A stretch of 64,000 nucleotides of DNA from Lachnospiraceae bacterium (GCA_017550535.1 JAFZOS010000027.1:1-64000), one strand, 5' to 3'. Shown: positions 53,326-63,051, numbered from the stretch's first letter. Made by a program: numbers and translations. The notes: a model not told the origin generated them from the letters alone.

Positions 53326-55269
53326 GTGAGCGCTGGTACTATTGATGCAAAAACACTTTCCCGTATGTTTTTGACGGGAGCAAAGTGTCTGGAAGATAAA
53401 AAAGCCTGGATAAATGAATTAAATGTTTTTCCCGTTCCGGACGGTGATACCGGAACGAACATGACAATGACAATAATGACTGCCGCCAAGGATGTCGCCT
53501 CGATGGGACTTATCGAAATGGCCCCTCTTTGCAAGGCAATCTCATCCGGATCTCTTAGGGGCGCAAGGGGTAATTCCGGTGTTATATTATCTCAGCTTCT
53601 CAGGGGATTCTGTAAAGCTGTAAGTGACAGGGAAACGATAGATATTCCACTCCTTGCATCAGCATGCAGCAAAGCAGTCGAAACGGCATACAAAGCCGTG
53701 ATGAAGCCCAAGGAAGGAACTATACTTACCGTTGCCAGGGGTGTTTCGGAAAAAGCCAATGAATTGTGTGCAGATACGGAAGATATGTCATTCTTCCTTG
53801 GCGAATTGGTAAAACAGGCCGAAGAAACACTTATGCGTACTCCGGATATGCTTCCCGTACTCAAACAGGCGGGAGTAGTCGATTCCGGCGGACAGGGACT
53901 TGTTGAAATACTTAAGGGTGCATATAAGGCATATCAGGGCGAGGATATAGTATTCTCATATGAAAGCGATGAGCTTCCCGGTGTAACAACAACTTCAAGT
54001 TATGAAGTTCAAAAGAATTTCGAGATCAAGTTTGGTTACTGTACCGAGTTCATCATAATGCTCGATAAGGTATTTAACGCAAAAAACGAACAGGATTTCA
54101 AGAACTTCCTTGAATCCATAGGTGATTCGATAGTATGCGTTGCTGACGAGGATTATGTCAAGGTACACGTTCATACCAACGATCCGGGACTTGCAATACA
54201 GCGTGCATTGACCTACGGCCAGCTCACCCGTATGAAAATAGACAACATGCGTGAGGAACATCAGGAAAAGCTTTTCAAGATCTCCGAAAACAGCAAGGGT
54301 GATACCGAATATGTTGAGATCAGCGAAAGTAAGGCTACTGCGGAATCCGAAAGTAACAGGGGCACTGAAGTAATGGAAGAACCCCCTCAAAACAGGGTGT
54401 CAGAAACAGAAAGCGTAACCGCAAATGAGCCCGAACCCGAAAATGTCGCTGCAGATTCATCAAATGCCGGCGGATCCGATACTGTTACTGCTGATAATAC
54501 AGAAAACGAGGAAGCTGAAGATAATGTTGAGATAACCGAATACAATGATGAACCGGAGGAGGCAGCTGCACCCACTCATGAAGAGGTAATGCGTGAACTC
54601 TCCGGCCATAAGGATATCGGGTTTATATCCGTCTCGATGGGATCCGGAATGGAATCCATCTTCAAGGGACTTGGAGTTGATGAAGTCATATCCGGAGGCC
54701 AGACAATGAATCCAAGTACGGAAGATATGTTAAAAGCCGTATCAAGGATAAATGCCGACAATATTTTCATTCTCCCAAATAATAAGAATATAATAATGGC
54801 CGCAAATCAGGTACAGTATATGTCAGATGACAAAAAGATATACGTAATACCCACAAAGACTGTTCCACAGGGTATTACGGCACTCATCAACTATACTATA
54901 GGCATGTCCGCCGAGGAAAACGACAAAGCTATGAAGGAATCGATAGCAGGAGTTAAAACCGGGCAGGTGACTTATGCCGTACGTGATACTGTCGTAAACG
55001 GCCTCAGTATAAAGCGCGGCAATATAATGGGAATAGGAGACAGGGATATACTGTCTATCGGCGATTCGATCCATGATACCTCAATTGAGATGATCGAGAA
55101 AATGGTTGATGATTCTTCCGAGCTTATAAGCATATATTACGGAAGGGATACCGATCCTCAGGATGCTGATGATTTTAACCTTGATGTGGCTGTACGTTTT
55201 CCCAAATGTGATGTCGAAATGCATTACGGAGGTCAGCCGATATATTATTATGTGATCTCTGTTGAATAG
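53326..55269 (+). CDS. fakA: Fatty acid kinase catalytic subunit FakA (DhaL-type), with acidic insert
   Basis: ATP-dependent kinase that phosphorylates fatty acids bound to FakB proteins, feeding exogenous fatty acids into phospholipids. Residues about 5-205 are the DhaL domain, with the Mg-ATP motif PVPDGDTGTNM (Asp39, Asp41, Asn45) and SLRGARGNSGVILSQLLRGF. A middle domain follows, and the C-terminal domain (about 425-647) has MGSGMESIFKGLGVDEVISGGQTMNPSTEDML. Between them, residues about 335-420 form a Glu/Asp-rich low-complexity insert that makes the protein 647 residues rather than about 550. The start is GTG 53326 after GGAGG. No FakB (DegV) gene is adjacent; recG is next. Confidence 0.92.
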   Translation: MSAGTIDAKTLSRMFLTGAKCLEDKKAWINELNVFPVPDGDTGTNMTMTIMTAAKDVASMGLIEMAPLCKAISSGSLRGARGNSGVILSQLLRGFCKAVSDRETIDIPLLASACSKAVETAYKAVMKPKEGTILTVARGVSEKANELCADTEDMSFFLGELVKQAEETLMRTPDMLPVLKQAGVVDSGGQGLVEILKGAYKAYQGEDIVFSYESDELPGVTTTSSYEVQKNFEIKFGYCTEFIIMLDKVFNAKNEQDFKNFLESIGDSIVCVADEDYVKVHVHTNDPGLAIQRALTYGQLTRMKIDNMREEHQEKLFKISENSKGDTEYVEISESKATAESESNRGTEVMEEPPQNRVSETESVTANEPEPENVAADSSNAGGSDTVTADNTENEEAEDNVEITEYNDEPEEAAAPTHEEVMRELSGHKDIGFISVSMGSGMESIFKGLGVDEVISGGQTMNPSTEDMLKAVSRINADNIFILPNNKNIIMAANQVQYMSDDKKIYVIPTKTVPQGITALINYTIGMSAEENDKAMKESIAGVKTGQVTYAVRDTVVNGLSIKRGNIMGIGDRDILSIGDSIHDTSIEMIEKMVDDSSELISIYYGRDTDPQDADDFNLDVAVRFPKCDVEMHYGGQPIYYYVISVE

Positions 55270-55271
55270 GA

Positions 55272-57305
55272 ATGGATAAAGAACAGGATATATTAAAACT
55301 TAAAGGCATCGGTGATAAGACTGCGGAATTATATCATAAGGTCGGCATATATACATATGGCGACCTTATCTGTTATTATCCCCGCGATTACATAAAATAT
55401 GATGAGCCTGTCACTCCTTCGACCGATAAGATCGGAAGTTACTGCTTTATAAAAGGCCGGATATCAAAGCGCCCACTTTTAAAAAGAGCGGGAAAGATGT
55501 CTGTTGTGTCGGCATCGATCGAATGCAATGGCGGGCCGGTCAGGGCCGTGTGGTTTCATATGCCATATATAGCAAAATCGATACGGTTGGGTGAGGTTTA
55601 TTACTTTGGCGCAACACTTAAAAAAAACGGAAACCAGTATTCGATGGATCAGCCTCTGATACTTAAAAGCGATGACTATGAGGCATTAAAGAACACCCTT
55701 CAGCCGATATATCCACTTACAAAAGGACTTACAAATAATTCAGTCAGAAAAGCTGTAAAACAGGTGCTTTCACAATATAAAAGTCCCGATATGATAGGAG
55801 ATATGAGTGAGGAAAAGGCCCTTAACGGAATCCATTTTCCCAAGGATATAAACGAGCTTAAAGAAGCCCGAGAAACACTTGTTTTTGATGAATTTCTCAC
55901 TTTTATACTTCGTCTCAAACTCCTTAAGGAAGAAAACGGAAGGGCGAAAAACGGATTTAAGATACAAAAGCTTGACAGGGTGCATGATATCATAAACAGT
56001 CTTCCTTACAGGCTGACAAATGCACAGCTTAAGGTTTTTGGCGAGATAGAATCAGATCTGTGTTCAGACCGTTCCATGAGCAGGCTTGTACAGGGAGACG
56101 TGGGATGCGGCAAAACCATCATCGCCTTTCTATCGTGTGTCACGGTTGCACTTCAGGGCTATCAGTGCTGCCTTATGGCACCGACCGAAATACTGGCAAT
56201 ACAGCATTACGATCTGTTTAACGATCTGTCGGATAAATTCGGGCTTGGCCTTTGCATCTGCCTTCTGACGGGATCTATGACGGCAGCGGCAAAACGGAAC
56301 GCTCTTAATGATATTTCATCAGGAAAAGCGGATATCATAATCGGAACACACGCCCTGTTTCAGGAAAAAGTCGCATACTCATCCCTTGCGCTTGTTATAA
56401 CTGATGAGCAGCACCGTTTCGGTGTAAGACAACGTGAACTGCTGGCGGATAAAAGCTTATGTGATTCTCCACATGTTCTTGTAATGAGCGCTACTCCGAT
56501 TCCCAGAACACTTGCCATAATACTGTACGGCGACCTTGACATTTCGGTCATAGACGAAGTACCGGCAAAGCGTCTTCCCATCAAAAACTGTGTCGTTGGG
56601 CCGTCATACAGGGACAGGGCATATGATTTCATTTTAAAAGAGATTAAGAGCGGACATCAGGCATATGTCATATGTCCCATGGTGGAAGAAAGCGAAGGTC
56701 TTGACTGTATGGATGTCATATCTTACAGTACGGAACTTAAAAAAATATTTCCGAAAGAAGTTAAGGTTGCATGTCTCCACGGGCGCATGAAGGCCGATAT
56801 GAAGGATTCAGTCATGAAGGAATTTGCCCGGGGCAGGATAGATGTACTTGTAAGTACGACCGTTGTTGAAGTTGGGGTTAATGTTCCCAATGCAACCGTT
56901 ATGATGGTAGAAAACGCCGAAAGGTTCGGACTTGCACAGCTCCATCAGTTAAGGGGCCGGATCGGCCGCGGTGAAGCCCAGTCATATTGTATTTTTATTG
57001 ATTGCATGGAAAGTGATAAAAGTCGGGAAAGGCTTGAAATACTTAACCGATCAAATGACGGTTTTTTTATTGCTTCCGAAGATCTTAAGTTAAGAGGACC
57101 GGGCGATATGTTCGGTATAAGACAAAGCGGCGAACTCGAATTCAAGCTCGCCGACATATATAGTGATTCAAATATACTTACAAAGGCCGTGAAACAGGCA
57201 GAAGAGATATTAAAAAACGATCCCGATCTTGAAAAGAGCGAAAACCTCGGTATAAGATCAAGGCTTGAACGGGCAGGCGCCGACAGCTTTCTTAAAACAC
57301 TATAG
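55272..57305 (+). CDS. recG: ATP-dependent DNA helicase RecG
   Basis: Fork-regression and Holliday-junction helicase used in replication restart. The N-terminal wedge/OB domain (1-180), helicase motif I GDVGCGKT at about residue 273, motif II DEQH in VITDEQHRFGVRQR, MSATPIPRTLA, STTVVEVGVNVPNATVM and the motif VI region QLRGRIGRG followed by the C-terminal TRG region are all readable. 677 residues, typical. It begins two bases after fakA with a weak SD, implying coupling. The last six bases overlap the 3' end of the convergent cheY-like gene. Confidence 0.96.
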   Translation: MDKEQDILKLKGIGDKTAELYHKVGIYTYGDLICYYPRDYIKYDEPVTPSTDKIGSYCFIKGRISKRPLLKRAGKMSVVSASIECNGGPVRAVWFHMPYIAKSIRLGEVYYFGATLKKNGNQYSMDQPLILKSDDYEALKNTLQPIYPLTKGLTNNSVRKAVKQVLSQYKSPDMIGDMSEEKALNGIHFPKDINELKEARETLVFDEFLTFILRLKLLKEENGRAKNGFKIQKLDRVHDIINSLPYRLTNAQLKVFGEIESDLCSDRSMSRLVQGDVGCGKTIIAFLSCVTVALQGYQCCLMAPTEILAIQHYDLFNDLSDKFGLGLCICLLTGSMTAAAKRNALNDISSGKADIIIGTHALFQEKVAYSSLALVITDEQHRFGVRQRELLADKSLCDSPHVLVMSATPIPRTLAIILYGDLDISVIDEVPAKRLPIKNCVVGPSYRDRAYDFILKEIKSGHQAYVICPMVEESEGLDCMDVISYSTELKKIFPKEVKVACLHGRMKADMKDSVMKEFARGRIDVLVSTTVVEVGVNVPNATVMMVENAERFGLAQLHQLRGRIGRGEAQSYCIFIDCMESDKSRERLEILNRSNDGFFIASEDLKLRGPGDMFGIRQSGELEFKLADIYSDSNILTKAVKQAEEILKNDPDLEKSENLGIRSRLERAGADSFLKTL

Positions 57306-57662
57306 CGGAAGAATCCTGTTTACCGTTTCAAGTACCGTCTTTTCGTCGAAAGGCTTCTGTATGAAGTCCAGTGCGCCTATCTTAAGTGCACCTATAACCT
57401 TATCTTTCTGACCGGCTGCGCTAACCATTATCACCTTCTGAGAAGGATCGCGTTCCTTGATCTTTTCAAGTGCGGTCATGCCGTCCATCACCGGCATTGT
57501 AATATCCAGTGTAATAAGATCCGGCTTTACGCTTTCCAAAAGCTTAAGCGCCTCCTCACCGTTTCCCGCATCACCTACGACCTCATAACCGGCCTGTTTA
57601 AGTGCTCCCGCAAGCATTTTACGCATTGTCCGGGAATCATCAACTATCATCACTGTCGCCAT
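57300..57662 (-). CDS. cheY: CheY-like single-domain response regulator
   Basis: A 120-residue receiver domain without output domain. Acidic pocket Asp8/Asp9, phospho-acceptor Asp53 in LITLDITMPVMDG, Ser81 in MVSAA where many receivers have Thr or Ser, and Lys103 in IQKPF. As in CheY proteins it probably signals by protein contact. It is encoded directly downstream of a CheX-like phosphatase protein on the same strand, with a gap of 17 bases, so the pair may form a small phosphorylation circuit; no CheA or flagellar gene is in the window. Confidence 0.9.
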   Translation of the reverse strand: MATVMIVDDSRTMRKMLAGALKQAGYEVVGDAGNGEEALKLLESVKPDLITLDITMPVMDGMTALEKIKERDPSQKVIMVSAAGQKDKVIGALKIGALDFIQKPFDEKTVLETVNRILPL

Positions 57663-57679
57663 TTATTCAGGCCTCCTTA

Positions 57680-58567
57680 TCATTCGATCGTATAATTATC
57701 ACACATTACTATTGAGAATGTGATCATCTTATCAAATACATATACCGGAAGGTTTATTATCTCCTCGGAGTTGATGACACCCCTTCCGCCCTTGAAGGAA
57801 GGAGCATTCATGTCAATGTCGATCCCCCTTTTGCTCATCTCGGTCGCGAACAGTCCGTTTATGCAGTTTATAAGTTCGCAAGTCGAGTCCATGGCGTCTT
57901 CAAGATCATCAATATACTGTTCACCGGAAAATCCTATAGCATTGCTCATTATAGAAGCTTCATCACCGGAGATGGCAAGAAGAATATTGAAATCACCGCA
58001 TGAAGCCTGATGACACAGGTTTTCGGTTATAAGCTTGTCACTTTTATAAGGCCGCTCGATATACATATGATAATCAACCAGCCTTGAGATGGCCCTTGCG
58101 GCGACTCCTATTATATCACATGCATAGCCTTCAAGGTCACATACATAAATCGGTACGATCCTGTCAATGTCGCAGCTTTTCAGGTTTTCCATATCGGTAA
58201 GAGTATAACCGTTATCCTTCTGATATGTGTTAAGCATTTTATCGATATCGCTCATGCTTATGTAGTTTAAATCCACGGCACTCTGTACAAAAGATAAAAA
58301 GCTGTTTCCCTGAAGTGTCAGAAGCCTCGATACCTGATTGTCGGTAAGGTAACCCTTCTCAACTGCTATATCACCGAAACGCTTATCCGTTTCTGACTGC
58401 AGACGGTTGATCTCATCGGACTGTTCCTCGGTAAGAAGCTTTTCGGAAACTGCGATAACTCCGAGCCTTACGCGCTTTTCATCCTGATGTTTATATATTT
58501 CCGTCAGGCATTCGGGTCCAAGTACCTGTTTACTTACAAGATAATTCGCAAATATTCGATCAAACAT
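57680..58567 (-). CDS. CheX/CheC-like protein with extra N-terminal helical region
   Basis: A 295-residue cytoplasmic protein. The C-terminal part (about 140-295) has features of CheX/CheC/FliY-type CheY phosphatases: the ExxN motif Glu231-x-x-Asn234 followed by a Gly, in CELINCINGLFA, and a beta-rich end. The N-terminal 120 residues are helical with two similar-looking halves (VLGPECLTEIYKHQ...RLGVIAVSEKLLTEEQ and FGDIAVEKGYLTDNQVSRLL), of the kind seen in GspE/MshE N-terminal domains that can bind c-di-GMP in other proteins; that similarity is an impression. The start is ATG 58567 with AAGGAGAAGG upstream. It is transcribed together with the cheY-like gene. Confidence 0.75.
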   Translation of the reverse strand: MFDRIFANYLVSKQVLGPECLTEIYKHQDEKRVRLGVIAVSEKLLTEEQSDEINRLQSETDKRFGDIAVEKGYLTDNQVSRLLTLQGNSFLSFVQSAVDLNYISMSDIDKMLNTYQKDNGYTLTDMENLKSCDIDRIVPIYVCDLEGYACDIIGVAARAISRLVDYHMYIERPYKSDKLITENLCHQASCGDFNILLAISGDEASIMSNAIGFSGEQYIDDLEDAMDSTCELINCINGLFATEMSKRGIDIDMNAPSFKGGRGVINSEEIINLPVYVFDKMITFSIVMCDNYTIE

Positions 58568-58594
58568 AGGCCTTCTCCTTAAAGAATTGAGATA

Positions 58595-58623
58595 ATTTAA
58601 GGATATAATAACAAAATTGTCAA
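58595..58623 (-). promoter_or_regulatory. Candidate sigma-A promoter for the CheX-like/cheY unit
   Basis: Minus strand: perfect TTGACA (58623-58618), 17-base spacer, then TTAAAT (58600-58595), a weak -10. It lies about 28 bases before the start codon. Confidence 0.45.
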
Positions 58624-58738
58624 ATTTCTTCAATATTATTAACGCCATTTTTTGCTGCCATATATTATGCATATCACCCGGATACCATACAACCTGTTGT
58701 TGGGTGAAAATTTGTTCGTACAAATAGTTGCGGTTTGC

Positions 58739-58766
58739 TTGAAAAATAGCCAGACTATGTTATAAT
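58739..58766 (+). promoter_or_regulatory. Sigma-A promoter of the topoisomerase operon
   Basis: TTGAAA (58739-58744), 16-base spacer, TATAAT (58761-58766) with the TG extension (TGT before the hexamer). Leader of about 47 bases before ATG 58820. The 252-base divergent gap 58568-58819 holds this and the opposing promoter, and nothing else recognisable. Confidence 0.75.
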
Positions 58767-58819
58767 CTAGTTTGGTGTTTTTTGTTTTAAGTATTATTTT
58801 TTTAATGAGGGGTATAAAT

Positions 58820-60739
58820 ATGGCTAAGAAGGTTGCATATGATGCCAGCAGCATCACAGTGCTTGAGGGGCTGGAGGCCGTACGTAAACGTCCCGGTATG
58901 TATATCGGCAGCGTTACTACCAAAGGTCTTAATCATCTTATCTACGAGATAGTTGATAATTCTGTTGATGAGCATCTTGCAGGATACTGCAACAAGATCA
59001 TGGTAACGCTCGAAAAGGACGGTTCGGCAACGATCGAGGATAACGGCCGCGGGATACCCGTTGGGATGCACGAAAAGGGTATGAGCGCCGAACGTCTGGT
59101 GTTTACGACTCTTCATGCCGGCGGTAAATTTGACGATTCCGTATATAAGACAAGCGGAGGGCTTCACGGAGTGGGCTCATCGGTTGTCAACGCACTTTCT
59201 ACATATCTTGATGTCGAAGTAAGGCTTGACGGTAAGGTTTATCATGACCGGTACAGCAGGGGGATACCCGTTATCGAACTTGAAGACGGACTTCTCCCGG
59301 TCATAGGTAAATCAAGGACAACGGGCACAAAGATCAATTTCATGCCCGACGATACCATATTCGAAAAAACCAGGTTTAAGGAGGAGGATATAAAAAGCCG
59401 CCTTCACGAGACAGCCTATCTCAATCCCAAGCTTACAATCATTTTCACTGACAAACGAGGCGATTCCCCCGAAGTTGAGGAATTTCATGAAGAAGAAGGT
59501 ATAATCGGTTTTGTTCGTGATATGAACAAAAATGAAGAACCGCTGCATGAGCCCGTGTATTTTTCAGGTGAATCCGAGGGTATCATGATCGAGGTGGCTT
59601 TTCAGTATGTTAACGATTTTCACGAAAACGTATTGGGATTCTGCAACAATATCTACAATTCCGAGGGCGGTACACATCTGACAGGCTTTAAAACAATGTT
59701 TACGAATGTGATGAACACTTATGCCCGCGAACTTAATATCCTAAAAGATAAGGATGCCAATTTTACGGGAGCTGATATCCGTAACGGCATGACGGCAGTA
59801 GTATCCATAAAGCATCCGAGCCCAAGGTTTGAAGGTCAGACAAAGACAAAACTTGACAATCAGGATGCCACAAAGGCCGTATCAAAGGTTACCGGCGACG
59901 AGGTGGTAAGGTATTTTGACCGTAATCTTGACGATCTGAAAGCTGTGCTTTCATGTGCCGAGAAAGCCGCAAAGATACGTAAAAGTGAGGAAAAAGCACG
60001 GACAAATATGCTCACGAAGCAGAAATACAGCTTCGACAGCAACGGTAAGCTTGCAAACTGCGAAAGCAGGGAAGCGGATAAATGCGAGATATTCATAGTC
60101 GAGGGTGATTCTGCCGGAGGCTCGGCAAAAACAGCAAGGAACCGGATGTATCAGGCTATACTTCCGATAAGGGGTAAGATACTAAATGTTGAAAAAGCAA
60201 CTATAGACAAAGTCCTTGCCAATGCCGAGATAAAAACCATGATATATGCCTTCGGATGCGGCTTTTCTGAAGGCTACGGAAATGATTTTGATATAAGCAA
60301 ATTAAGGTATGACAAGATCATCATAATGGCTGATGCGGACGTCGACGGAGCACATATCTCAACATTGCTTTTAACCCTGTTTTACCGTTTTATGCCGGAG
60401 CTTATTTATGAAGGTCATGTATACATAGCAATGCCTCCTCTGTATAAGGCGATGCCAAAGAAAGGCAAGGAGGAATACCTATATGATGACAAAGCATTAA
60501 ACGAGTATCGAAAAACACACACGGACTTTACTCTTCAGCGTTATAAAGGACTTGGTGAAATGGATGCCGAACAGCTGTGGGAGACAACGCTCGATCCACA
60601 GCGGCGAAAGTTAAAGCAGGTTGAGATTGAGGATGCACGGCTTGCATCGACAACGACCGAAATGCTCATGGGCAATGAAGTCCCGCCAAGAAGAGCATTC
60701 ATATATAAACATGCACATGACGCAGAACTTGATATATAA
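58820..60739 (+). CDS. gyrB/parE: Type IIA DNA topoisomerase, ATPase subunit (GyrB/ParE family)
   Basis: ATPase and metal-binding subunit of a gyrase or topoisomerase IV. GHKL ATPase motifs: EIVDNSVDEHLAGYC, IEDNGRGIPVG, KTSGGLHGVGSSVVNALS; TOPRIM motifs: EGDSAGGSA, PIRGKILNVEKA, DADVDGAHI; and a C-terminal YKGLGEMDAEQLWETT. The start ATG 58820 has GAGGGG seven bases upstream; longer in-frame starts would add a hydrophobic leader not found in this family. 639 residues. Lachnospiraceae often carry two such pairs; this one, away from dnaA and beside recG/rsmD, may be the second. GyrA-like subunit follows. Confidence 0.93.
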   Translation: MAKKVAYDASSITVLEGLEAVRKRPGMYIGSVTTKGLNHLIYEIVDNSVDEHLAGYCNKIMVTLEKDGSATIEDNGRGIPVGMHEKGMSAERLVFTTLHAGGKFDDSVYKTSGGLHGVGSSVVNALSTYLDVEVRLDGKVYHDRYSRGIPVIELEDGLLPVIGKSRTTGTKINFMPDDTIFEKTRFKEEDIKSRLHETAYLNPKLTIIFTDKRGDSPEVEEFHEEEGIIGFVRDMNKNEEPLHEPVYFSGESEGIMIEVAFQYVNDFHENVLGFCNNIYNSEGGTHLTGFKTMFTNVMNTYARELNILKDKDANFTGADIRNGMTAVVSIKHPSPRFEGQTKTKLDNQDATKAVSKVTGDEVVRYFDRNLDDLKAVLSCAEKAAKIRKSEEKARTNMLTKQKYSFDSNGKLANCESREADKCEIFIVEGDSAGGSAKTARNRMYQAILPIRGKILNVEKATIDKVLANAEIKTMIYAFGCGFSEGYGNDFDISKLRYDKIIIMADADVDGAHISTLLLTLFYRFMPELIYEGHVYIAMPPLYKAMPKKGKEEYLYDDKALNEYRKTHTDFTLQRYKGLGEMDAEQLWETTLDPQRRKLKQVEIEDARLASTTTEMLMGNEVPPRRAFIYKHAHDAELDI

Positions 60740-60794
60740 CAATTCATAGCTTCAAATAAAAAAACATGGCTCTCATACCTATTAGGAGAATATT

Positions 60795-63044
60795 ATGCCG
60801 ATAACAGAAGATGAACAAATAATCAAAACCGAGTATTCGGAAGTTATGCGTAAATCGTATATCGATTATGCGATGAGCGTAATAATTTCAAGGGCATTGC
60901 CGGATGTAAGGGACGGACTCAAACCCGTCCAGCGTCGTACACTGTATGATATGTATGAACTCGGGATACGTTATGACCGTCCTTACAGGAAGTCTGCCCG
61001 TATCGTAGGCGATACAATGGGCAAATATCATCCGCATGGTGACAGCTCAATTTATGATGCTCTTGTGGTAATGTCTCAGGACTTTAAAAAGGGGATGCCT
61101 CTTATAGACGGGCACGGAAATTTCGGTTCTATCGAGGGTGACGGTGCTGCTGCCATGCGTTATACCGAAGCAAGGCTTGAGAAGGTGACGCAGGAGACTA
61201 TCCTTTCGGATCTCGACAAGGATGTTGTTGATTTTATACCGAATTTTGATGAAACCGAGAAGGAGCCGGCAGTTCTCCCGGCCAAGATACCGAACCTTCT
61301 TATAAACGGCAGTGAAGGTATAGCCGTCGGCATGGCTACCAGCATGCCTCCGCACAACCTTTGTGAAGTCATCGAAGGAGTAAAGGCATATATAAGAAAA
61401 CCTGCGATCACAACGGCCGAACTTATGGAGTATATCCCCGGCCCCGATTTCCCCACCGGCGGAATCGTGGTAAATAAGGACGAGCTTCTTGAAATATACG
61501 AAACCGGTATAGGTAAGATCAAAATACGCGGCAAAATCGAAGTGGAGAAGGGAAAGGGCGGCAAGCATAAGCTGATAATTACCGAGATCCCTTATACCAT
61601 GATCGGAGCAAATATCAGTAAATTTCTTACGGATATAGTTTCACTGATAGATGCAAAGAAAACAAACGATATCATAGACATATCAAACCAGTCAAGCAAG
61701 GAAGGAATACGTATTGTCCTCGAACTTAAAAAGGACGCCGATATAGATAACTTAAAAAACATGCTTCTTAAGAAGACAAAGCTCGAGGATACTTTCGGGG
61801 TTAACATGCTCGCAGTCGCCGACGGCCGTCCCGAGACACTTTCTCTTAAGGATATAATCAGGCATCATGTTGATTTTCAGCGCGAGATAAGGACAAGGAA
61901 ATACAAGGATCTGCTTAAGAAAGAACTTGATAAGAAGGAGATCCAGGAAGGCCTTATCCGTGCCTGCGATGTAATAGACCTTATAATAGAAATACTGCGC
62001 GGTTCCAAAGATGTTTCAATGGCAAAGGCCTGCCTTACGCTCGGCAATACCGAGGGTATAAGCTTCAAATCGCGCATCTCTAAAAAGATGGCAGAACAGC
62101 TTAGATTTACCGACAGACAGGCTGAAGCCATCCTGTCAATGAGGCTTTACAAACTGATCGGTCTAGAGATAGATGCACTTATAAAGGAACACGAAGATAC
62201 CCTTAAGAATATTGAAAACTATAAGGATATACTTACAAACCAGAAAACCATGGACAAGCTCATAATAAAGGAGCTTGACGGATACAAAAAGGAGTACGGC
62301 CGGGAGCGGCGTACGGTCATTGAAAATGCAGAAGCAGCCGTATTTGAGGAAAATAGGATCGAAGAAACCGAAGTTGTATTCCTTATGGACCGTTTCGGCT
62401 ACTGCAAAACGATCGACAACTCAACGTATGAGAGGAATAAAGATACCATAGACAGCGAAAACAAATATATATTCCCCGTAATGAATACGGGCCGAGTATG
62501 TCTTTTCACAAATACGGGTTATATGCACACGATAAAGGTCCTTGACCTTCCTTACGGCAAATTCAAGGATAAGGGCGTCCCGATCGATAATGTAAGCAAT
62601 TACAGTTCGGCAAATGAAACAGTCGTCTATGCATGCAGCCTTAAGGAAGTGATAATGCAGAAGCTAGTATTTGCCTCCAAAAAATCAATGCTGAAGCATG
62701 TATACGGTACCGAGTTTGATGTTACCAAGCGTTCTGTAGCCGCAACAGGTCTCAACGAGGGAGATGAACTCCTGGCAGTTTACCCGATAACAGATGAGCG
62801 AAATATCGTTCTGCGCACAAGGGACGGATTTTTCATCAAGTTCCAGCTTGATGAGATACCGCTTAAAAAGAAGGGTGCCGTAGGTGTCAGGGGGATGAAG
62901 CTTAACGGAACCGATGAAGTCACCGATGTTTATCTTTTAAGAAACGGAAGTGAAACAAGCATAGATATAGGCGGAAGGATGCTTGAGCTTAACAGGCTTA
63001 AGCTTTCAAGGCGTGATACCAAAGGAACAAAAGTAAGGATATAG
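60795..63044 (+). CDS. gyrA/parC: Type IIA DNA topoisomerase, DNA-cleaving subunit (GyrA/ParC family)
   Basis: Cleaves and rejoins DNA with active-site Tyr123 in AAMRYTEARL. The quinolone region KYHPHGDSSIYDAL retains Ser84 and Asp88 (E. coli GyrA Ser83/Asp87 equivalents). The breakage-reunion domain reaches about residue 490, followed by a beta-pinwheel C-terminal domain of roughly 250 residues. No GyrA-box (QRRGGKG-like) is seen at the expected place after VVFLMDRFGYCKTID; the last blade retains KKKGAVGVRGMKL. Since the box is needed for negative supercoiling in studied gyrases, this may act mainly as a decatenase/topo IV. 749 residues, somewhat short for GyrA. SD AGGAG. rsmD follows seven bases later. 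Confidence 0.92.
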   Translation: MPITEDEQIIKTEYSEVMRKSYIDYAMSVIISRALPDVRDGLKPVQRRTLYDMYELGIRYDRPYRKSARIVGDTMGKYHPHGDSSIYDALVVMSQDFKKGMPLIDGHGNFGSIEGDGAAAMRYTEARLEKVTQETILSDLDKDVVDFIPNFDETEKEPAVLPAKIPNLLINGSEGIAVGMATSMPPHNLCEVIEGVKAYIRKPAITTAELMEYIPGPDFPTGGIVVNKDELLEIYETGIGKIKIRGKIEVEKGKGGKHKLIITEIPYTMIGANISKFLTDIVSLIDAKKTNDIIDISNQSSKEGIRIVLELKKDADIDNLKNMLLKKTKLEDTFGVNMLAVADGRPETLSLKDIIRHHVDFQREIRTRKYKDLLKKELDKKEIQEGLIRACDVIDLIIEILRGSKDVSMAKACLTLGNTEGISFKSRISKKMAEQLRFTDRQAEAILSMRLYKLIGLEIDALIKEHEDTLKNIENYKDILTNQKTMDKLIIKELDGYKKEYGRERRTVIENAEAAVFEENRIEETEVVFLMDRFGYCKTIDNSTYERNKDTIDSENKYIFPVMNTGRVCLFTNTGYMHTIKVLDLPYGKFKDKGVPIDNVSNYSSANETVVYACSLKEVIMQKLVFASKKSMLKHVYGTEFDVTKRSVAATGLNEGDELLAVYPITDERNIVLRTRDGFFIKFQLDEIPLKKKGAVGVRGMKLNGTDEVTDVYLLRNGSETSIDIGGRMLELNRLKLSRRDTKGTKVRI

Positions 63045-63051
63045 CCAGACT

